A model generated the notes under the pieces. That model worked only from the letters and a program-made list of their open reading frames with translations. It did no database searches and was not told the origin of the DNA. Below are positions 1 to 9,638 of a DNA stretch of 64,000 bases, one piece after another. The translations under genes and the position numbers were made by a program. Position 1 is the stretch's first letter. Each line of letters begins with the position of its first letter. The stretch spans positions 124,001 through 188,000 of the forward strand of contig NZ_AKKK01000013.1 of assembly GCF_000281065.1 (NCBI RefSeq), in the 5' to 3' direction. This DNA comes from Arthrobacter sp. M2012083. Lineage in GTDB: Bacteria > Actinomycetota > Actinomycetes > Actinomycetales > Micrococcaceae.

Positions 1-2661
1 CTGGTCCAGCGCTTCATCCAATGTGGGCGCGAAGCCGATCTTGTCACCGAAGGCCACGAGCACGCGCTGCAACGTCGGGTACGACGTCTCACCGGTGGAC
101 TTCAAGTAGACAGGCTGCACATAGAGCAGGCCCCCACCAACGGGAAGCGTCAACAGGTTTCCGTTCAATACATCAGATGCGCCCTGTCGCAGAAGGTTTA
201 GCGCCTGGGACACAGTGGGGTCAGAGTTGAACTTGTTTTGCGCCTGTCCGGGACCAGGGACCTGGGTATCGGTGGGGAGCTCCAGGAGCCGCAGCTTTCC
301 GTAACTCTCCCCCTTGACGCCCTTGACGTTTCCGGCGTCCGAGTCAGCCGCGAGGAAGCCGTACAGAATGTTCCGGGCACTGCCGTTGACCGTTTGAGGA
401 ATGAAGGATGAGGTCAGCTGGAACGCCGGCTTCTCCTGGTCAGGCATCTGCAGCGACATGTAGAACGGAGGCTGTTTGACGGCTTCCGAAACGGTGGGAT
501 CGTTCGGAACGCTCCAGGCGTCGTTGTTCTGGTAGAAGCTGTCCGGGTCGGTTACGTGGTAGCGGCCGAGCAGTTCACGCTGGACCTTGAAGAGGTCCTC
601 GGGGTACCTGACGTGGCTCATGAGGTCGCCGGACATTTCCGAGTAGGGCTTGATGACCGTCGGGAAGACCTTTTGCCATGCCTTCAGGATGGGGTCCTGG
701 TCATCCCATGCGTAGAGATTGACGGAACCGTCATAGGCATCCACGGTGGCCTTGACCGAGTTGCGGATGTAGTTCACCGAGCTGTTCGGCAGAGCAACGG
801 TACGTCCGGCACTGGTTTGCGAGTCCACAGTGGCGTTCTGCAACTGCTGCGGTTGAGAGTACGGGAAGTACTGGCTGGTGGTGTAACCATCCACGATCCA
901 CTTCACGCGTCCGTCAACTACCGCCGGGTAGGCATTTCCGTCCACCGTCAGGTACGGGGCGAGCTTCTCCACGCGTTCACGCGGATTGCGTTCGTAGAGA
1001 ATCTGGGATTCCGCATTGACGCCATCGGAAAGCAACAGGTCCGAAGACTGGAACTTGATGGAATAGAGGATTCTATTGAGCCAGTTGCCGACGTTTGGTC
1101 CACCGTTACCGCTGAAGGTGTACTGCGTTTCGCCGCCGCCTTCACGGCCGGCTGGCCGGTCCTGCTCGCGGTTCGGGGCACCATCCGGCGCTCCGACGAT
1201 GGAGTATTCGGGAGAGTTTTCACCGAAGTAGATACGGGGCTCGTAGGTGTTGTCGTTACCGAGGACGCCGTTGGATGGAATGCCCGACTGCAGGAACTCG
1301 GGCTTGCCATCTGCCGTGAACTTGTTGCCCTTGGCTGCCACGACGCCATAACCATGTGTGTAGACGATGTGCCTGTTGACCCAGGTCTGCTGGTTGGCGC
1401 TGAGGCCATCCGGGTTCAGTTCGCGAACCGCGATGACGGTGTCCTGGACTTTGCCGTCAACCATGTAGCGGTCAACATTCAGGGTTTGCGGGAACTGGTA
1501 GTACGGGCGGTACTGCTCAAGCTGAGCAAACGCCGAGGAAATCAGATTCGGGTCAAGGAGGCGAATATTGGCAGTAGTCTGCGCGTCCGCTGCCAAGGCT
1601 CCGGTAGTCGCCGTGGTGGTGGCGTTGTAAGCCGACACATCGATCTTGTCCAGACCGTACGCAGCCCGCGTCATCTTGATATTTCGATCAATGAACTCCT
1701 TTTCCAAGGTGTTCTCCGACGGACGAACCTGGAACTGCTGAATAACCCACGGATAAACACCGCCGGCCAGGATGGCCGTGATGACCAACATCGCCGTACC
1801 TATCACCGGAAGGCGCCAGCGACCAATGATCGCGGCAATGATGAACAGGATGGCAACGAGACCCGCGGCGACGGCAAGGATCGCCTTGGTGGGTACAACG
1901 GCATTTACATCCGTGTAGAGGGCTCCGGCCCAACGGCCCGAGTTGCTCTGGACAGTTGTGTACCTGTCCAGCCAGAAATTAATCCCCAGCAGGACCAGGA
2001 AAAGAGCGCCGGTGACGGCAATATGGATCTGCGCTGCCCGGCTTGTGAAGATGCCGCGTTCCATGAGGCGGATGCTGCCGTAGAGGTAGTGCGTCAGGAT
2101 ACCCGCAATACCGGCAACAACGGCGATGCTGATCAAGAATCCGGTGACAAAACCCAGGAACGGCAGGGTCATCAGGTAGAAGCTGATATCCATGTTGAAC
2201 AACGGGTCGGTCTGCCCGAAGGGCTCCTGGTTGAAGAACAACAGGGCTTTCTGCCACTGGCTGGCTGCCGCACTGCCGGCAAAGAGCCCGAACAGTATGG
2301 GCAGGCCGATCATGACGACCCGGCGGACAGGCTCAAGCTGTGCCTGGTACCGGTTGAGGTTGTCCCGGGCCTCAGCATCAGGAGCGTAGACGGGCCGGGA
2401 GCGGTAGGCGATCCTGATGGCGAAGAACACAGCGGCAAACATCATGGCGAAACCGATGAGGAACGTAATGATCCTGGCGAGGTTTTCGCGGATATAAACT
2501 TCGAAGAAGCCAAGCTGCTGGTACCACAGGACGTCAGTCCACACATTGGCGAAGAAAATGAACCCGACGACGGCCACTGCCACGACAATGAGCGTCGGCG
2601 TCAGGGCACCTCGTCTCAGCGGTGATCTTCCGGGCGGGTTGGAGCTGGCGGGACGGGACAA
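1..2661 (-). CDS. UPF0182 family integral membrane protein (C-terminal end outside window)
   Basis: The minus-strand frame is open from a TTG at 2661 to the window edge, giving 887 residues without a stop. The N-terminal third carries about seven hydrophobic segments (the first follows the basic stretch at residues 10-20, then the [11 protein letters not shown] region). It is followed by a long soluble, probably extracytoplasmic part. This is the pattern of UPF0182 (COG1615, Rv3193c-like), a family of about 950-1000 residues with unknown function. The TTG start is chosen because GAGG lies about 9 bases upstream and the family's short basic N-terminus begins there. The gene lies 125 bases downstream of the PDZ protease gene on the same strand, as in mycobacteria. 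The family call is firm; no function should be assigned. Confidence 0.85.
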   Translation of the reverse strand, partial: MSRPASSNPPGRSPLRRGALTPTLIVVAVAVVGFIFFANVWTDVLWYQQLGFFEVYIRENLARIITFLIGFAMMFAAVFFAIRIAYRSRPVYAPDAEARDNLNRYQAQLEPVRRVVMIGLPILFGLFAGSAAASQWQKALLFFNQEPFGQTDPLFNMDISFYLMTLPFLGFVTGFLISIAVVAGIAGILTHYLYGSIRLMERGIFTSRAAQIHIAVTGALFLVLLGINFWLDRYTTVQSNSGRWAGALYTDVNAVVPTKAILAVAAGLVAILFIIAAIIGRWRLPVIGTAMLVITAILAGGVYPWVIQQFQVRPSENTLEKEFIDRNIKMTRAAYGLDKIDVSAYNATTTATTGALAADAQTTANIRLLDPNLISSAFAQLEQYRPYYQFPQTLNVDRYMVDGKVQDTVIAVRELNPDGLSANQQTWVNRHIVYTHGYGVVAAKGNKFTADGKPEFLQSGIPSNGVLGNDNTYEPRIYFGENSPEYSIVGAPDGAPNREQDRPAGREGGGETQYTFSGNGGPNVGNWLNRILYSIKFQSSDLLLSDGVNAESQILYERNPRERVEKLAPYLTVDGNAYPAVVDGRVKWIVDGYTTSQYFPYSQPQQLQNATVDSQTSAGRTVALPNSSVNYIRNSVKATVDAYDGSVNLYAWDDQDPILKAWQKVFPTVIKPYSEMSGDLMSHVRYPEDLFKVQRELLGRYHVTDPDSFYQNNDAWSVPNDPTVSEAVKQPPFYMSLQMPDQEKPAFQLTSSFIPQTVNGSARNILYGFLAADSDAGNVKGVKGESYGKLRLLELPTDTQVPGPGQAQNKFNSDPTVSQALNLLRQGASDVLNGNLLTLPVGGGLLYVQPVYLKSTGETSYPTLQRVLVAFGDKIGFAPTLDEALDQ

Positions 2662-2786
2662 ACTCTGTACCTCATTGGTGTCAGTGAACAGTCGGTGTGC
2701 GCGTGTTGACTTTCCCTGCCGCTGGGATATGGCAGGGGCCGTCATCTATGCCACGAGTGGCGGTGAAGCTAAGTTCCACCGTCAGT

Positions 2787-3923
2787 CTAGTTGTTTGTGC
2801 AGGTGGGAAGGCTCCCCGTGTCCTGACCGGATCCGAGCCGCTCTACGGCGGAGGTGGCGTCGGCCAAAGTTTCCACTTTGACAACCTGAAGACCGTCCGG
2901 AACGTGGCCCACGACGTCGGCACAGTTGGATGCCGGCGCCAGGAACATGGTGGCACCCTGGTGACGGGCGCCAATCATTTTTTGGGCAATGCCCCCGATG
3001 GGGCCAACTGCGCCATCGGCGGTGATCGTGCCAGTGCCCGCCACGTGTTTGCCGCCGGTGAGGTCACCCGGCGTGAGGTTGTCCACGATCCCCAGGGCAA
3101 ACATCATGCCTGCGCTGGGTCCGCCAACATTATCCAAGGAAATGCTGACATCGAACGGGAACGTGAAGTCGCTGGCGAGCAGCACACCCAGAACGTAACG
3201 GTCCGACTGGTTCTTGGTGGGGGTTATCGTTTCGGAAACCGCAGTGCCATTCCTGTCCACGCCGACGACGACCGGGGCGCCGGCGCCTGCAGCCAGTTCG
3301 GCCTGGACCACGCTCATGGACGTTATCGCCTTGCCGTTGATGGAGACCAGCCTGTCACCTTCCTGGATTTTTCCGACGGATGGCGAAGGGTCGGATAGAC
3401 CCGCGACGTTCAGCCGTTGCTCAAAAGGGATCTCAAGTTCACGCAAGGCTGCTGCAACCGCATTCTCCTGCGATGTCTCCATGGCAATTTCGCCTTGTTG
3501 CACTGTCTGCTCGGCGGTAGTGCCCTTGGGATAGATGAGTTCCTCGGGATATATGGCTTTGGAGGGATCCAACCAAGCGCGGAAGACATCGAAAATAGTG
3601 GCCGGACTCTTAGGACCGCCGATCATGACCACGGTGGTCAGGTCAAGGTTGCCATTCGCTGGAAATGACTCACGGCCAGTAATGCTGATGACAGGCTTGT
3701 CGCCGTCCTTGCCCAGGGTATTGAAGGTAGGACCCGCAGACTCTATGACATATGGAACCGGCAACGCTGCTGCCCCGATGCCGAGGCCAAGTGCGAGGAG
3801 ACCAGAGATCACCATCAGCATGTAGCGACCGTCACGCGGCGGTGCCGGCGGCGTGGAGGTGGAATCGGCGTCGGGCGTTTGACGCGGGTCCAATGAGCCC
3901 TCGGGGCTGGGCGAAGTAAGCAT
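2787..3923 (-). CDS. PDZ domain-containing Lon-like serine protease (YlbL type)
   Basis: 378 residues from the ATG at 3923, which has GAGAGG 7 bases upstream; the open frame runs further 5' but has no better start. Layout: cytosolic Pro/Thr-rich tail (1-33), one membrane segment (about 34-58), a PDZ domain (about 165-235) and a Lon-type peptidase domain (about 255-360). The Lon Ser-Lys dyad is visible as Ser270 in GGPSAG and Lys315 in GGIAQK. The protein therefore looks like a membrane-anchored protease without an ATPase domain. Relatives are annotated as YlbL or PDZ proteins (Rv3194c-like); substrates are unknown. The neighbouring UPF0182 gene on the same strand is a conserved partner in actinobacteria. 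Confidence 0.88.
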   Translation of the reverse strand: MLTSPSPEGSLDPRQTPDADSTSTPPAPPRDGRYMLMVISGLLALGLGIGAAALPVPYVIESAGPTFNTLGKDGDKPVISITGRESFPANGNLDLTTVVMIGGPKSPATIFDVFRAWLDPSKAIYPEELIYPKGTTAEQTVQQGEIAMETSQENAVAAALRELEIPFEQRLNVAGLSDPSPSVGKIQEGDRLVSINGKAITSMSVVQAELAAGAGAPVVVGVDRNGTAVSETITPTKNQSDRYVLGVLLASDFTFPFDVSISLDNVGGPSAGMMFALGIVDNLTPGDLTGGKHVAGTGTITADGAVGPIGGIAQKMIGARHQGATMFLAPASNCADVVGHVPDGLQVVKVETLADATSAVERLGSGQDTGSLPTCTNN

Positions 3924-4135
3924 TGAGGCCTCTCTATGCCGGTTATTTGGGTGACCGGATCCATGGCTCCTGCCGCCGAACGCGGCGGCGGCACATACCA
4001 AACATCAACACTACGCGGTATGACGTTGCAGGACTGCTTTGCCTACAGCGAACGTCACCTCCTCCGGGCAGACAGCCTTCCGGCCGCGCGGTACGGTGAA
4101 AGAGATCACCAGCCAGTTCGACGATCGGCGGCACC

Positions 4136-5593
4136 ATGACTTCCAACCCCAACAATCCGTCCAACGACGACGAAACCCCCAAGGATCCGCTGGCAGAAAT
4201 GCTCCAGAACCTGATGGGCGGCCAGGGCATGGGCAACATCGATCCCGCCGAGCTGGCCAAGGCCGCAGGCCTGCCCAACGACCCCCAACTCCTTCAACAG
4301 ATGTTCGCCCAGGTACAGGCGATGATGAGTTCCACATCTGAAGGCCCCGTGAATTGGCAGCTCGCCCACGAGAATGCACGGCGCGTCGCCGCTGCCGGCA
4401 GCGATCCCTCGGTCAACGCCCAACAGGCCAGGGAGATCGACGAAGCGCTCAGGCTTGCTGAACTTTGGCTGGACCCGGTTACTGATCTCTCGGCAACCGG
4501 CCTGATTGGTAGGGCATGGTCAAGGGCCGAATGGGTTGAAGCGACCTTGGGGACGTGGAAGCGCCTGACCGAGCCGGTGGCCAACAGCATCGCCAATGCC
4601 TTATCCAACGCCCTCACCCAGCAAATGCCCGAAGAAATGAAGTCCATGATGGGCGGTGCCTCGTCCATGCTGCAGAACATGGGCGGAGCGATCTTCGGCA
4701 TGCAACTGGGACAGGCCATCGGTGCCCTCTCAGCCGAGGTGGTCAGCTCCACCGACATCGGCGTCCCCCTGGCAGACCTTGAAATGGCGCTGCTGCCGGC
4801 AAACGTGGCCAAGTTCGGGGAAGGCCTCAGCCTCCCCGAGAACGACGTTCGACTCTTCCTTGCCGTCCGTGAAGCCGCCCACGCGCGGCTGTTTGTCCAA
4901 GTCCCATGGTTGCGAGGCCACCTCCTCGGAGCCATCGAAGCATACGCCCGTGGCATTCACATCGATATGTCCCGCATTGAGGACCTGGCCCGGGACCTCG
5001 ACCCGAGCAACCCCGAGGGTATCCAGGAAGCACTGTCCCAGGGAGTCTTCACACCGGAACGCACGCCGGTCCAGACGGCCGCGTTGGAGAAGCTCGAAAC
5101 GGCTCTTGCCTTGGTGGAGGGCTGGGTGGACGAGCTCACCGCCGAAGCTACTGACAAGGTGCTGCCGTCAGCGACAGCGCTGCGCGAAACAGTGCGTCGT
5201 CGTCGCGCCACAGGCGGACCGGCCGAGCACGCATTCTCGTCCCTCGTCGGCCTGGAACTTCGCCCCCGCAGGCTCCGGGAGGCAGCAACACTGTGGGCAA
5301 CCCTGAAGGAAGAACGCGGCATCGCCGGCCGCGACGCGATCTGGCACCACCCGGATCTCCTGCCCACCGGTGAGGACCTCGACGATCCCAAGGGCTTCTC
5401 CGAACGTCGGCGCCTGGCCGAGGCAAGTGACAGCGAGGTTGATGACGCGCTGCAGAAGCTTCTGAGCGGCGGCTACGACTCCACCAAGGCCGATGAAGCC
5501 GAAGACCCGGATTCCAAGGCAGACTCAGCGGAGAACGGTTCCGGTGACGAATCGGCAACGGATGACACCGACCCCGAGGCGCCGAGCAAGTAA
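4136..5593 (+). CDS. Zincin_2-fold (DUF2342) zinc-dependent metalloprotease family protein
   Basis: 485 residues. The N-terminus has the repeated Met/Gly/Asn-rich pattern of TIGR03624 proteins (QNLMGGQGMGN near residue 25, then SMMGGASSMLQNMGG near 170). The motif that would be the metal site reads R245-E-A-A-H249, so the first His of HExxH is Arg, followed by a conserved RLFVQVPWLRGHL stretch. The last 45 residues are Asp/Glu/Ser-rich and probably disordered. It is divergent from the PDZ protease gene and ends at a strong terminator, and the gene order matches Rv3193c-Rv3195. Family membership is secure. Whether it is an active protease is doubtful because of the Arg. Confidence 0.85.
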   Translation: MTSNPNNPSNDDETPKDPLAEMLQNLMGGQGMGNIDPAELAKAAGLPNDPQLLQQMFAQVQAMMSSTSEGPVNWQLAHENARRVAAAGSDPSVNAQQAREIDEALRLAELWLDPVTDLSATGLIGRAWSRAEWVEATLGTWKRLTEPVANSIANALSNALTQQMPEEMKSMMGGASSMLQNMGGAIFGMQLGQAIGALSAEVVSSTDIGVPLADLEMALLPANVAKFGEGLSLPENDVRLFLAVREAAHARLFVQVPWLRGHLLGAIEAYARGIHIDMSRIEDLARDLDPSNPEGIQEALSQGVFTPERTPVQTAALEKLETALALVEGWVDELTAEATDKVLPSATALRETVRRRRATGGPAEHAFSSLVGLELRPRRLREAATLWATLKEERGIAGRDAIWHHPDLLPTGEDLDDPKGFSERRRLAEASDSEVDDALQKLLSGGYDSTKADEAEDPDSKADSAENGSGDESATDDTDPEAPSK

Positions 5594-5611
5594 GCAGGCC
5601 CCCACAGAAAC

Positions 5612-5652
5612 ACAGCCCAACGGCCGCCATCTCATGGCGGCCGTTGGGCTGT
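5612..5652 (+). terminator. Rho-independent terminator after the Zincin_2 gene
   Basis: Perfect 19-bp stem (5612-5630 paired with 5634-5652) with a 3-base loop, 18 bases after the stop codon. The tail begins TTAAG rather than a long T-run. Confidence 0.85.
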
Positions 5653-5674
5653 TAAGCAGTTGGGCTGGTAAGTA

Positions 5675-5729
5675 CAGGTGCAGTTACGGGGCAGCTGCGG
5701 CTAAGAGAAGCCGCGCAGTCAGGCACCTG
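5675..5729. other. Nested hairpin between convergent genes
   Basis: The outer arms CAGGTGC (5675-5681) and GCACCTG (5723-5729) enclose a second hairpin, GCGGCT (5697-5702) with AGCCGC (5709-5714). It lies just downstream of the minus-strand metallopeptidase gene, so it may be that gene's terminator. A small structured RNA is a less likely alternative. Confidence 0.4.
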
Positions 5730-5735
5730 ACGGTT

Positions 5736-6365
5736 CTAGTCAGTCAGGTCCACAGCCGAATCGCCAGGATCCTCGGAGCCTGAATTTGCCGGGAGTCCCC
5801 GGGACGTGGCAAAAGCAACACCTTCGAGGAAGGCCTTTGCGCGCTGCGTCTCGGGGTATCCCTCGACCAATTTCCAGAATTCGGCATTGTGCCCCGCCAC
5901 CAGCAGGTGCGCGAGCTCGTGGACCAGGACGTAGTCAATCACCCATTGCGGCATGGTCTGAAGCTTGTTGGACAGCCGGATGGTGCCATCCGCAGGAGTT
6001 GCCGAACCCCACCGGGAGTTCTGGTTGGCTACCCAGCGGACCGACGTCGGGACCGCCCGCCCGCCAAGGTACGTCTCTGAAAGGTGCTCGGCATGCTTGG
6101 CGAGGGCCTGGTCCGTGGCAGGACGACGCCTGCCAGCACCCGTTTGCCGCTCCCCCTGCTTCTTCAGCTTGACCAGCATCCGCCGGACCCACTCCTGTTC
6201 CTGGGACTTGGTGAAGCTGGCAGGAATGGCGACCACGGCATTGCCGTCTTCCCAGAAAGCGGCAACGGTTCGCCGCCGCCTGGCTGATCTACGCACCACA
6301 ACGGGAGCGCCGTCGTCGGTGATGTGCGGGATGCCGGTGTCGGAGGAAGATCGGCGGGTCATCAC
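5736..6365 (-). CDS. SprT/YgjP-like M48-type zinc metallopeptidase (DUF45)
   Basis: 209 residues. A clear gluzincin motif H149-E-L-A-H153 is followed by AGH159NAEFW as the third zinc ligand region, and the RWGS motif of the DUF45/YgjP family lies near residue 118. The N-terminus is Arg-rich (VVRRSARRRR). There is no signal peptide, so it should act in the cytoplasm; the natural substrate of this family is not established. The GTG start overlaps the uvrD2 stop as GTGA, while an ATG one codon later would give TGATG. Both show translational coupling to uvrD2. The order nudC, uvrD2, metallopeptidase suggests one transcript with DNA-repair genes, which fits a SprT-like role, but this is inference. 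Confidence 0.85.
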   Translation of the reverse strand: MMTRRSSSDTGIPHITDDGAPVVVRRSARRRRTVAAFWEDGNAVVAIPASFTKSQEQEWVRRMLVKLKKQGERQTGAGRRRPATDQALAKHAEHLSETYLGGRAVPTSVRWVANQNSRWGSATPADGTIRLSNKLQTMPQWVIDYVLVHELAHLLVAGHNAEFWKLVEGYPETQRAKAFLEGVAFATSRGLPANSGSEDPGDSAVDLTD

Positions 6366-8494
6366 AGATCACTGCTCTCAGCGAGCACGGCCAGGACAGC
6401 TTCGCCGTAGCGTTCGAGCTTGGATGGTCCGATCCCCGCAAGGCCGGCCAGTTCCTCAAGCGATGAAGGCTTAGCCTCCGCGATGGCCGTCAGCGTAGCG
6501 TCCGTGAAGACAACGTACGCCGGGACGTCGGCCGATTGGGCCTCGTCCCTGCGCCACTGCCTTAACGCATCGAAGGTCTGTTCCTCGTAGGTAGGCGGGC
6601 ACTGGTTGCACCGTCCCACCTTCCGTTCGGCTCCACTTGCGAGCATGCTTCCGCATACCTTGCACGACGCCGGGGCGGCAGCTTTCCGTCGCGTGGGACC
6701 TGTCTTGCTGCGCGCGTTGGCGGAAGCCACGGAATTGGGGCGAAGTCCGTCGAGGAACCGGGACGGCTTGCGGTTGGCCCGGCCACCCGGTGTTCGGGCT
6801 GTAGACCATGAGAGATTCAGGTGCTCCCTTGCCCGCGTGATGCCGACATAAAGCAGCCTGCGTTCTTCGTCTACATCCTCGGGGGTATCTGCGAACGAAA
6901 TGGGCATCAGGCCCTCGCTAAGACCCACCAGGAACACTGCATCCCATTCCAAGCCCTTGGCGGCGTGGAGGGAAGCAAGAGTGACACCTTGAACAGTGGG
7001 TGCGTGCTGCGCGACCGAGCGCTCTTGAAGCTCGTTGACGAACTCAGCCAAGGTGAAGGACTCCCCGCGGCTGGAAGCAAGCTCGTCTGCCAAGGCGACC
7101 AGGGCTGCCAACGATTCCCAACGCTCGCGCAGTGCTCCGCCGTTGTGGGGGGCGGCCTCCGTGTAACCAAGTGAGGCAACGATGTCCCGCACGATCTGGC
7201 CCAAGGGCTCCTGGGGCCCCTCCGCCACGGCGCGGGTTGCCGCCCGCAATTGGAGGATCGCGTCGCGGACTTCCTTGCGCGCGAAGAACCGTTCGCCTCC
7301 CCGGAGCTGGTAGCCAATCCCGGCAGAGGCCAGGGCTTGCTCGTACGCTTCAGACTGACCGTTGGTGCGGAACAGGATGGCGATCTCACTGGCTTTGACA
7401 CCACTGTTGAGCAGCTCCTGAATTCTGCCTGCCACCACAGCTGCTTCGGCTTCGTCGTCCGGGCACTCCATGAACCGTGGTTCCGGACCAGAGGGCCGCT
7501 GGGCGACGAGCTTGAGGGGCGAAGCCCACGCGGCATCTGCCACCGGCCCACCGCTTCGGCGGGAACCTAAGAGGTCGTTGGCCAACTTCACCACTTGTGG
7601 GGTGGACCTATAGTCACGAATGAGCTTGACGACGGTCGCTCCGGGGAACTGCCCTTTGAACCCGAGAAGATGCTTGGGTGAGGCGCCAGTGAAGGAGTAA
7701 ATGGTTTGGCTGGCATCGCCCACCACGCACAACTCGTTCCGGCCGCCGAGCCACAAATCCAAAAGCCGCTGTTGCAGCGGTGAAACGTCCTGGTACTCGT
7801 CCACCACGAAATGGCGGTATTGCTCCCGGACTGTTGCCGCCACTTTCGGATCCTCCTGGAGGATCCCCACAGTTATGAGCAGGACGTCTTCGAAGTCGAT
7901 GACGTTGCGGTCCGTTTTGATGTCCTCATAGGCTTGGAACACCCGGGAGACCGCGGTGAGGTCGAACCCTCCGGGAGTTCCACGACCTTGTGCATTCTCC
8001 AGGTAATTAGCGGGAGTCAGCATGGACACCTTGGCCCACTCAATCTCGGCTGCCAGGTCCCTGATGGATGCGCGGTCGGTGCTGAGGCGAAGCCTGCGGG
8101 AGGCCTCGGCGATCATGTTGGCTTTGTGGTCCAGCAGATTGGGCAACGTACCGCCAATTGCCTGCGGCCAAAAGAACTGTAATTGCCTCAATGCGGCGGC
8201 GTGGAAAGTGCGGGCTTGAACGTTGGCGACGCCAAGATCCCGAAGCCTGCTGCGCATCTCAGCTGCGGCCCGGGCAGTAAAGGTCACGGCCAGCAGCCTC
8301 TGGGGGCTGTAGACCCCCGAGTGAACGCCGTAGGCAATGCGATGGGTGATGGCACGTGTTTTTCCCGTGCCTGCCCCTGCGAGGACGCACATGGGACCCG
8401 TCAAGGTACTGGCTACTTCCCGCTGTTCTTCGTCCAGCCCGCCGAGGATGCGCTCCTCAAGTGAGCCACCGCCGTCGAAAATCCCTTCAGTCAC
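6362..8494 (-). CDS. uvrD2: ATP-dependent DNA helicase UvrD2 (SF1A)
   Basis: 710 residues. Walker A AGAGTGKT lies near residue 40, DEYQD (motif II) marks the helicase, and GDASQTIYSFTGA and the LYVGITRAREHL motif follow. The C-terminus has a tetracysteine element (CKVC at 611-614 and CNQC at 629-632) and then an HRDC domain (about 655-705). That combination defines actinobacterial UvrD2, a 3'-5' repair helicase. The GTG start at 8494 overlaps the nudC stop as GTGA, so the longer open frame to 8527 is not needed. The downstream metallopeptidase gene also overlaps by 4 bases, making nudC-uvrD2-peptidase a tightly coupled operon. Confidence 0.93.
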   Translation of the reverse strand: MTEGIFDGGGSLEERILGGLDEEQREVASTLTGPMCVLAGAGTGKTRAITHRIAYGVHSGVYSPQRLLAVTFTARAAAEMRSRLRDLGVANVQARTFHAAALRQLQFFWPQAIGGTLPNLLDHKANMIAEASRRLRLSTDRASIRDLAAEIEWAKVSMLTPANYLENAQGRGTPGGFDLTAVSRVFQAYEDIKTDRNVIDFEDVLLITVGILQEDPKVAATVREQYRHFVVDEYQDVSPLQQRLLDLWLGGRNELCVVGDASQTIYSFTGASPKHLLGFKGQFPGATVVKLIRDYRSTPQVVKLANDLLGSRRSGGPVADAAWASPLKLVAQRPSGPEPRFMECPDDEAEAAVVAGRIQELLNSGVKASEIAILFRTNGQSEAYEQALASAGIGYQLRGGERFFARKEVRDAILQLRAATRAVAEGPQEPLGQIVRDIVASLGYTEAAPHNGGALRERWESLAALVALADELASSRGESFTLAEFVNELQERSVAQHAPTVQGVTLASLHAAKGLEWDAVFLVGLSEGLMPISFADTPEDVDEERRLLYVGITRAREHLNLSWSTARTPGGRANRKPSRFLDGLRPNSVASANARSKTGPTRRKAAAPASCKVCGSMLASGAERKVGRCNQCPPTYEEQTFDALRQWRRDEAQSADVPAYVVFTDATLTAIAEAKPSSLEELAGLAGIGPSKLERYGEAVLAVLAESSDL

Positions 8495-9480
8495 GGCTGC
8501 AGGTCTTCGATGACGCCGCCATACCAATGCTCAATCAAAGAACGCGCGATGGACAGGCGCGTTGAGATGGTGATTTCACCGCTCAACACGGCTTCCTGCA
8601 GCTCTTCACGGCTGAACCACCGCGCCCGGGTGACCTCTACGCCGTCGGGCCGGGCAACGGCGTCGTCTGTCCTTGCGGTAAATCCCAACATGAGGGAAGC
8701 GGGGAATGGCCAGGATTGCGAACCGAGATACTGGCAGGCCGTCACGCGGACACCCACTTCTTCACCGATTTCCCGGACGACAGCCTGCTCCAGCGATTCA
8801 CCGGGCTCAACGAATCCTGCCAGCGTGGAGTAGTTCTTGGCATCGACGGGCCCTCCGCCGCCGAGCAGGAGCCGGCCATCCGGGCCAACCACCGTGACAA
8901 TGATGGCAGGATCCGTGCGCGGGTAATGCTCTGAGTTGTCCTTGGGACAACGCCTGACCCAGCCGCCGGCCTCGATATCCGTGGGCGTGCCGCACTGCGG
9001 GCAATGTGTATGGGTTGCATGCCAGTTGGAGATTGCGCTGGCCTCGATGAACAAAGCGGTGTCCTTCGCGTCCAGGCGCGCCGCTACATCCCGAAAACCG
9101 GCCCACTCAGCATCCACCGGCACCGTGGCAGTGCCGGGCGCTGGCGGTTCGGCAACTGTGAACAGCACAACGGACGTACCCGCCGGCAAGGAGGACGACG
9201 TCAAAGTGGTGCCCAGGTAGATGGCGGCAACAGTGCCACCTTCCGACCCATTAAGAGCGTTCCAGAGCGGCGCAGCGTCTCCGAACCACAGACCATCAGC
9301 AGTCACCAATGCCTGGCGCCGCGAAATGATCATGGCTTTGGCCGTGCCGGAGGCGATGAGATCCTCAACCATGCCAGGCTTCATACGCACGCTCGAGCCG
9401 CGATCCACCATGGCAGGACGGACGGGAAGAACAGTCTCCATCAGGTGGTTGGCAAGCGCCGGCGACTCCGTTTGACTCAT
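8491..9480 (-). CDS. nudC: NADH pyrophosphatase NudC (Nudix hydrolase)
   Basis: 329 residues. The Nudix box is complete (GFVEPGESLEQAVVREIGEE then VGV), and the NudC signature appears as SQSWPFPASLMLGF. NudC enzymes split NAD(H) and remove NAD caps from RNA. The zinc-ribbon has CPQC but the second pair is C-P-K-D, so one usual Cys is Asp. I start at the ATG at 9480 rather than 9516 because a TACGGT box sits exactly 6 bases upstream, the spacing of a leaderless transcript, and this also gives the usual N-terminus. It is followed by uvrD2 with a 4-base overlap. Confidence 0.9.
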   Translation of the reverse strand: MSQTESPALANHLMETVLPVRPAMVDRGSSVRMKPGMVEDLIASGTAKAMIISRRQALVTADGLWFGDAAPLWNALNGSEGGTVAAIYLGTTLTSSSLPAGTSVVLFTVAEPPAPGTATVPVDAEWAGFRDVAARLDAKDTALFIEASAISNWHATHTHCPQCGTPTDIEAGGWVRRCPKDNSEHYPRTDPAIIVTVVGPDGRLLLGGGGPVDAKNYSTLAGFVEPGESLEQAVVREIGEEVGVRVTACQYLGSQSWPFPASLMLGFTARTDDAVARPDGVEVTRARWFSREELQEAVLSGEITISTRLSIARSLIEHWYGGVIEDLQP

Positions 9481-9486
9481 GTATCT

Positions 9487-9492
9487 ACCGTA
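9487..9492 (-). promoter_or_regulatory. -10 box TACGGT of leaderless nudC promoter
   Basis: Six bases separate the box from the ATG at 9480; no Shine-Dalgarno sequence is present. Confidence 0.5.
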
Positions 9493-9554
9493 CTGACTAG
9501 TACCGACAAAGAACATTTGGAAGGGTCCCCTGTTGTGGACACCACCCTATAGGG

Positions 9555-9582
9555 TTGCCCGCTTGGGCACTTAAGCTATGTT
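9555..9582 (+). promoter_or_regulatory. Candidate promoter for the APH-fold gene
   Basis: TTGCCC (9555-9560) and TATGTT (9577-9582) are spaced 16 bases apart, about 55 bases before the start codon. Confidence 0.35.
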
Positions 9583-9638
9583 TTGCTCCACATTTCCTGC
9601 GCATTTGCTGCGGATCTGAAGACTCGCCGTACTACATC

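Noticed and set aside
556..2625. 689-residue plus-strand open frame
   Set aside because: It is the antisense shadow of the UPF0182 gene: no family resemblance and low-complexity, charged translation.
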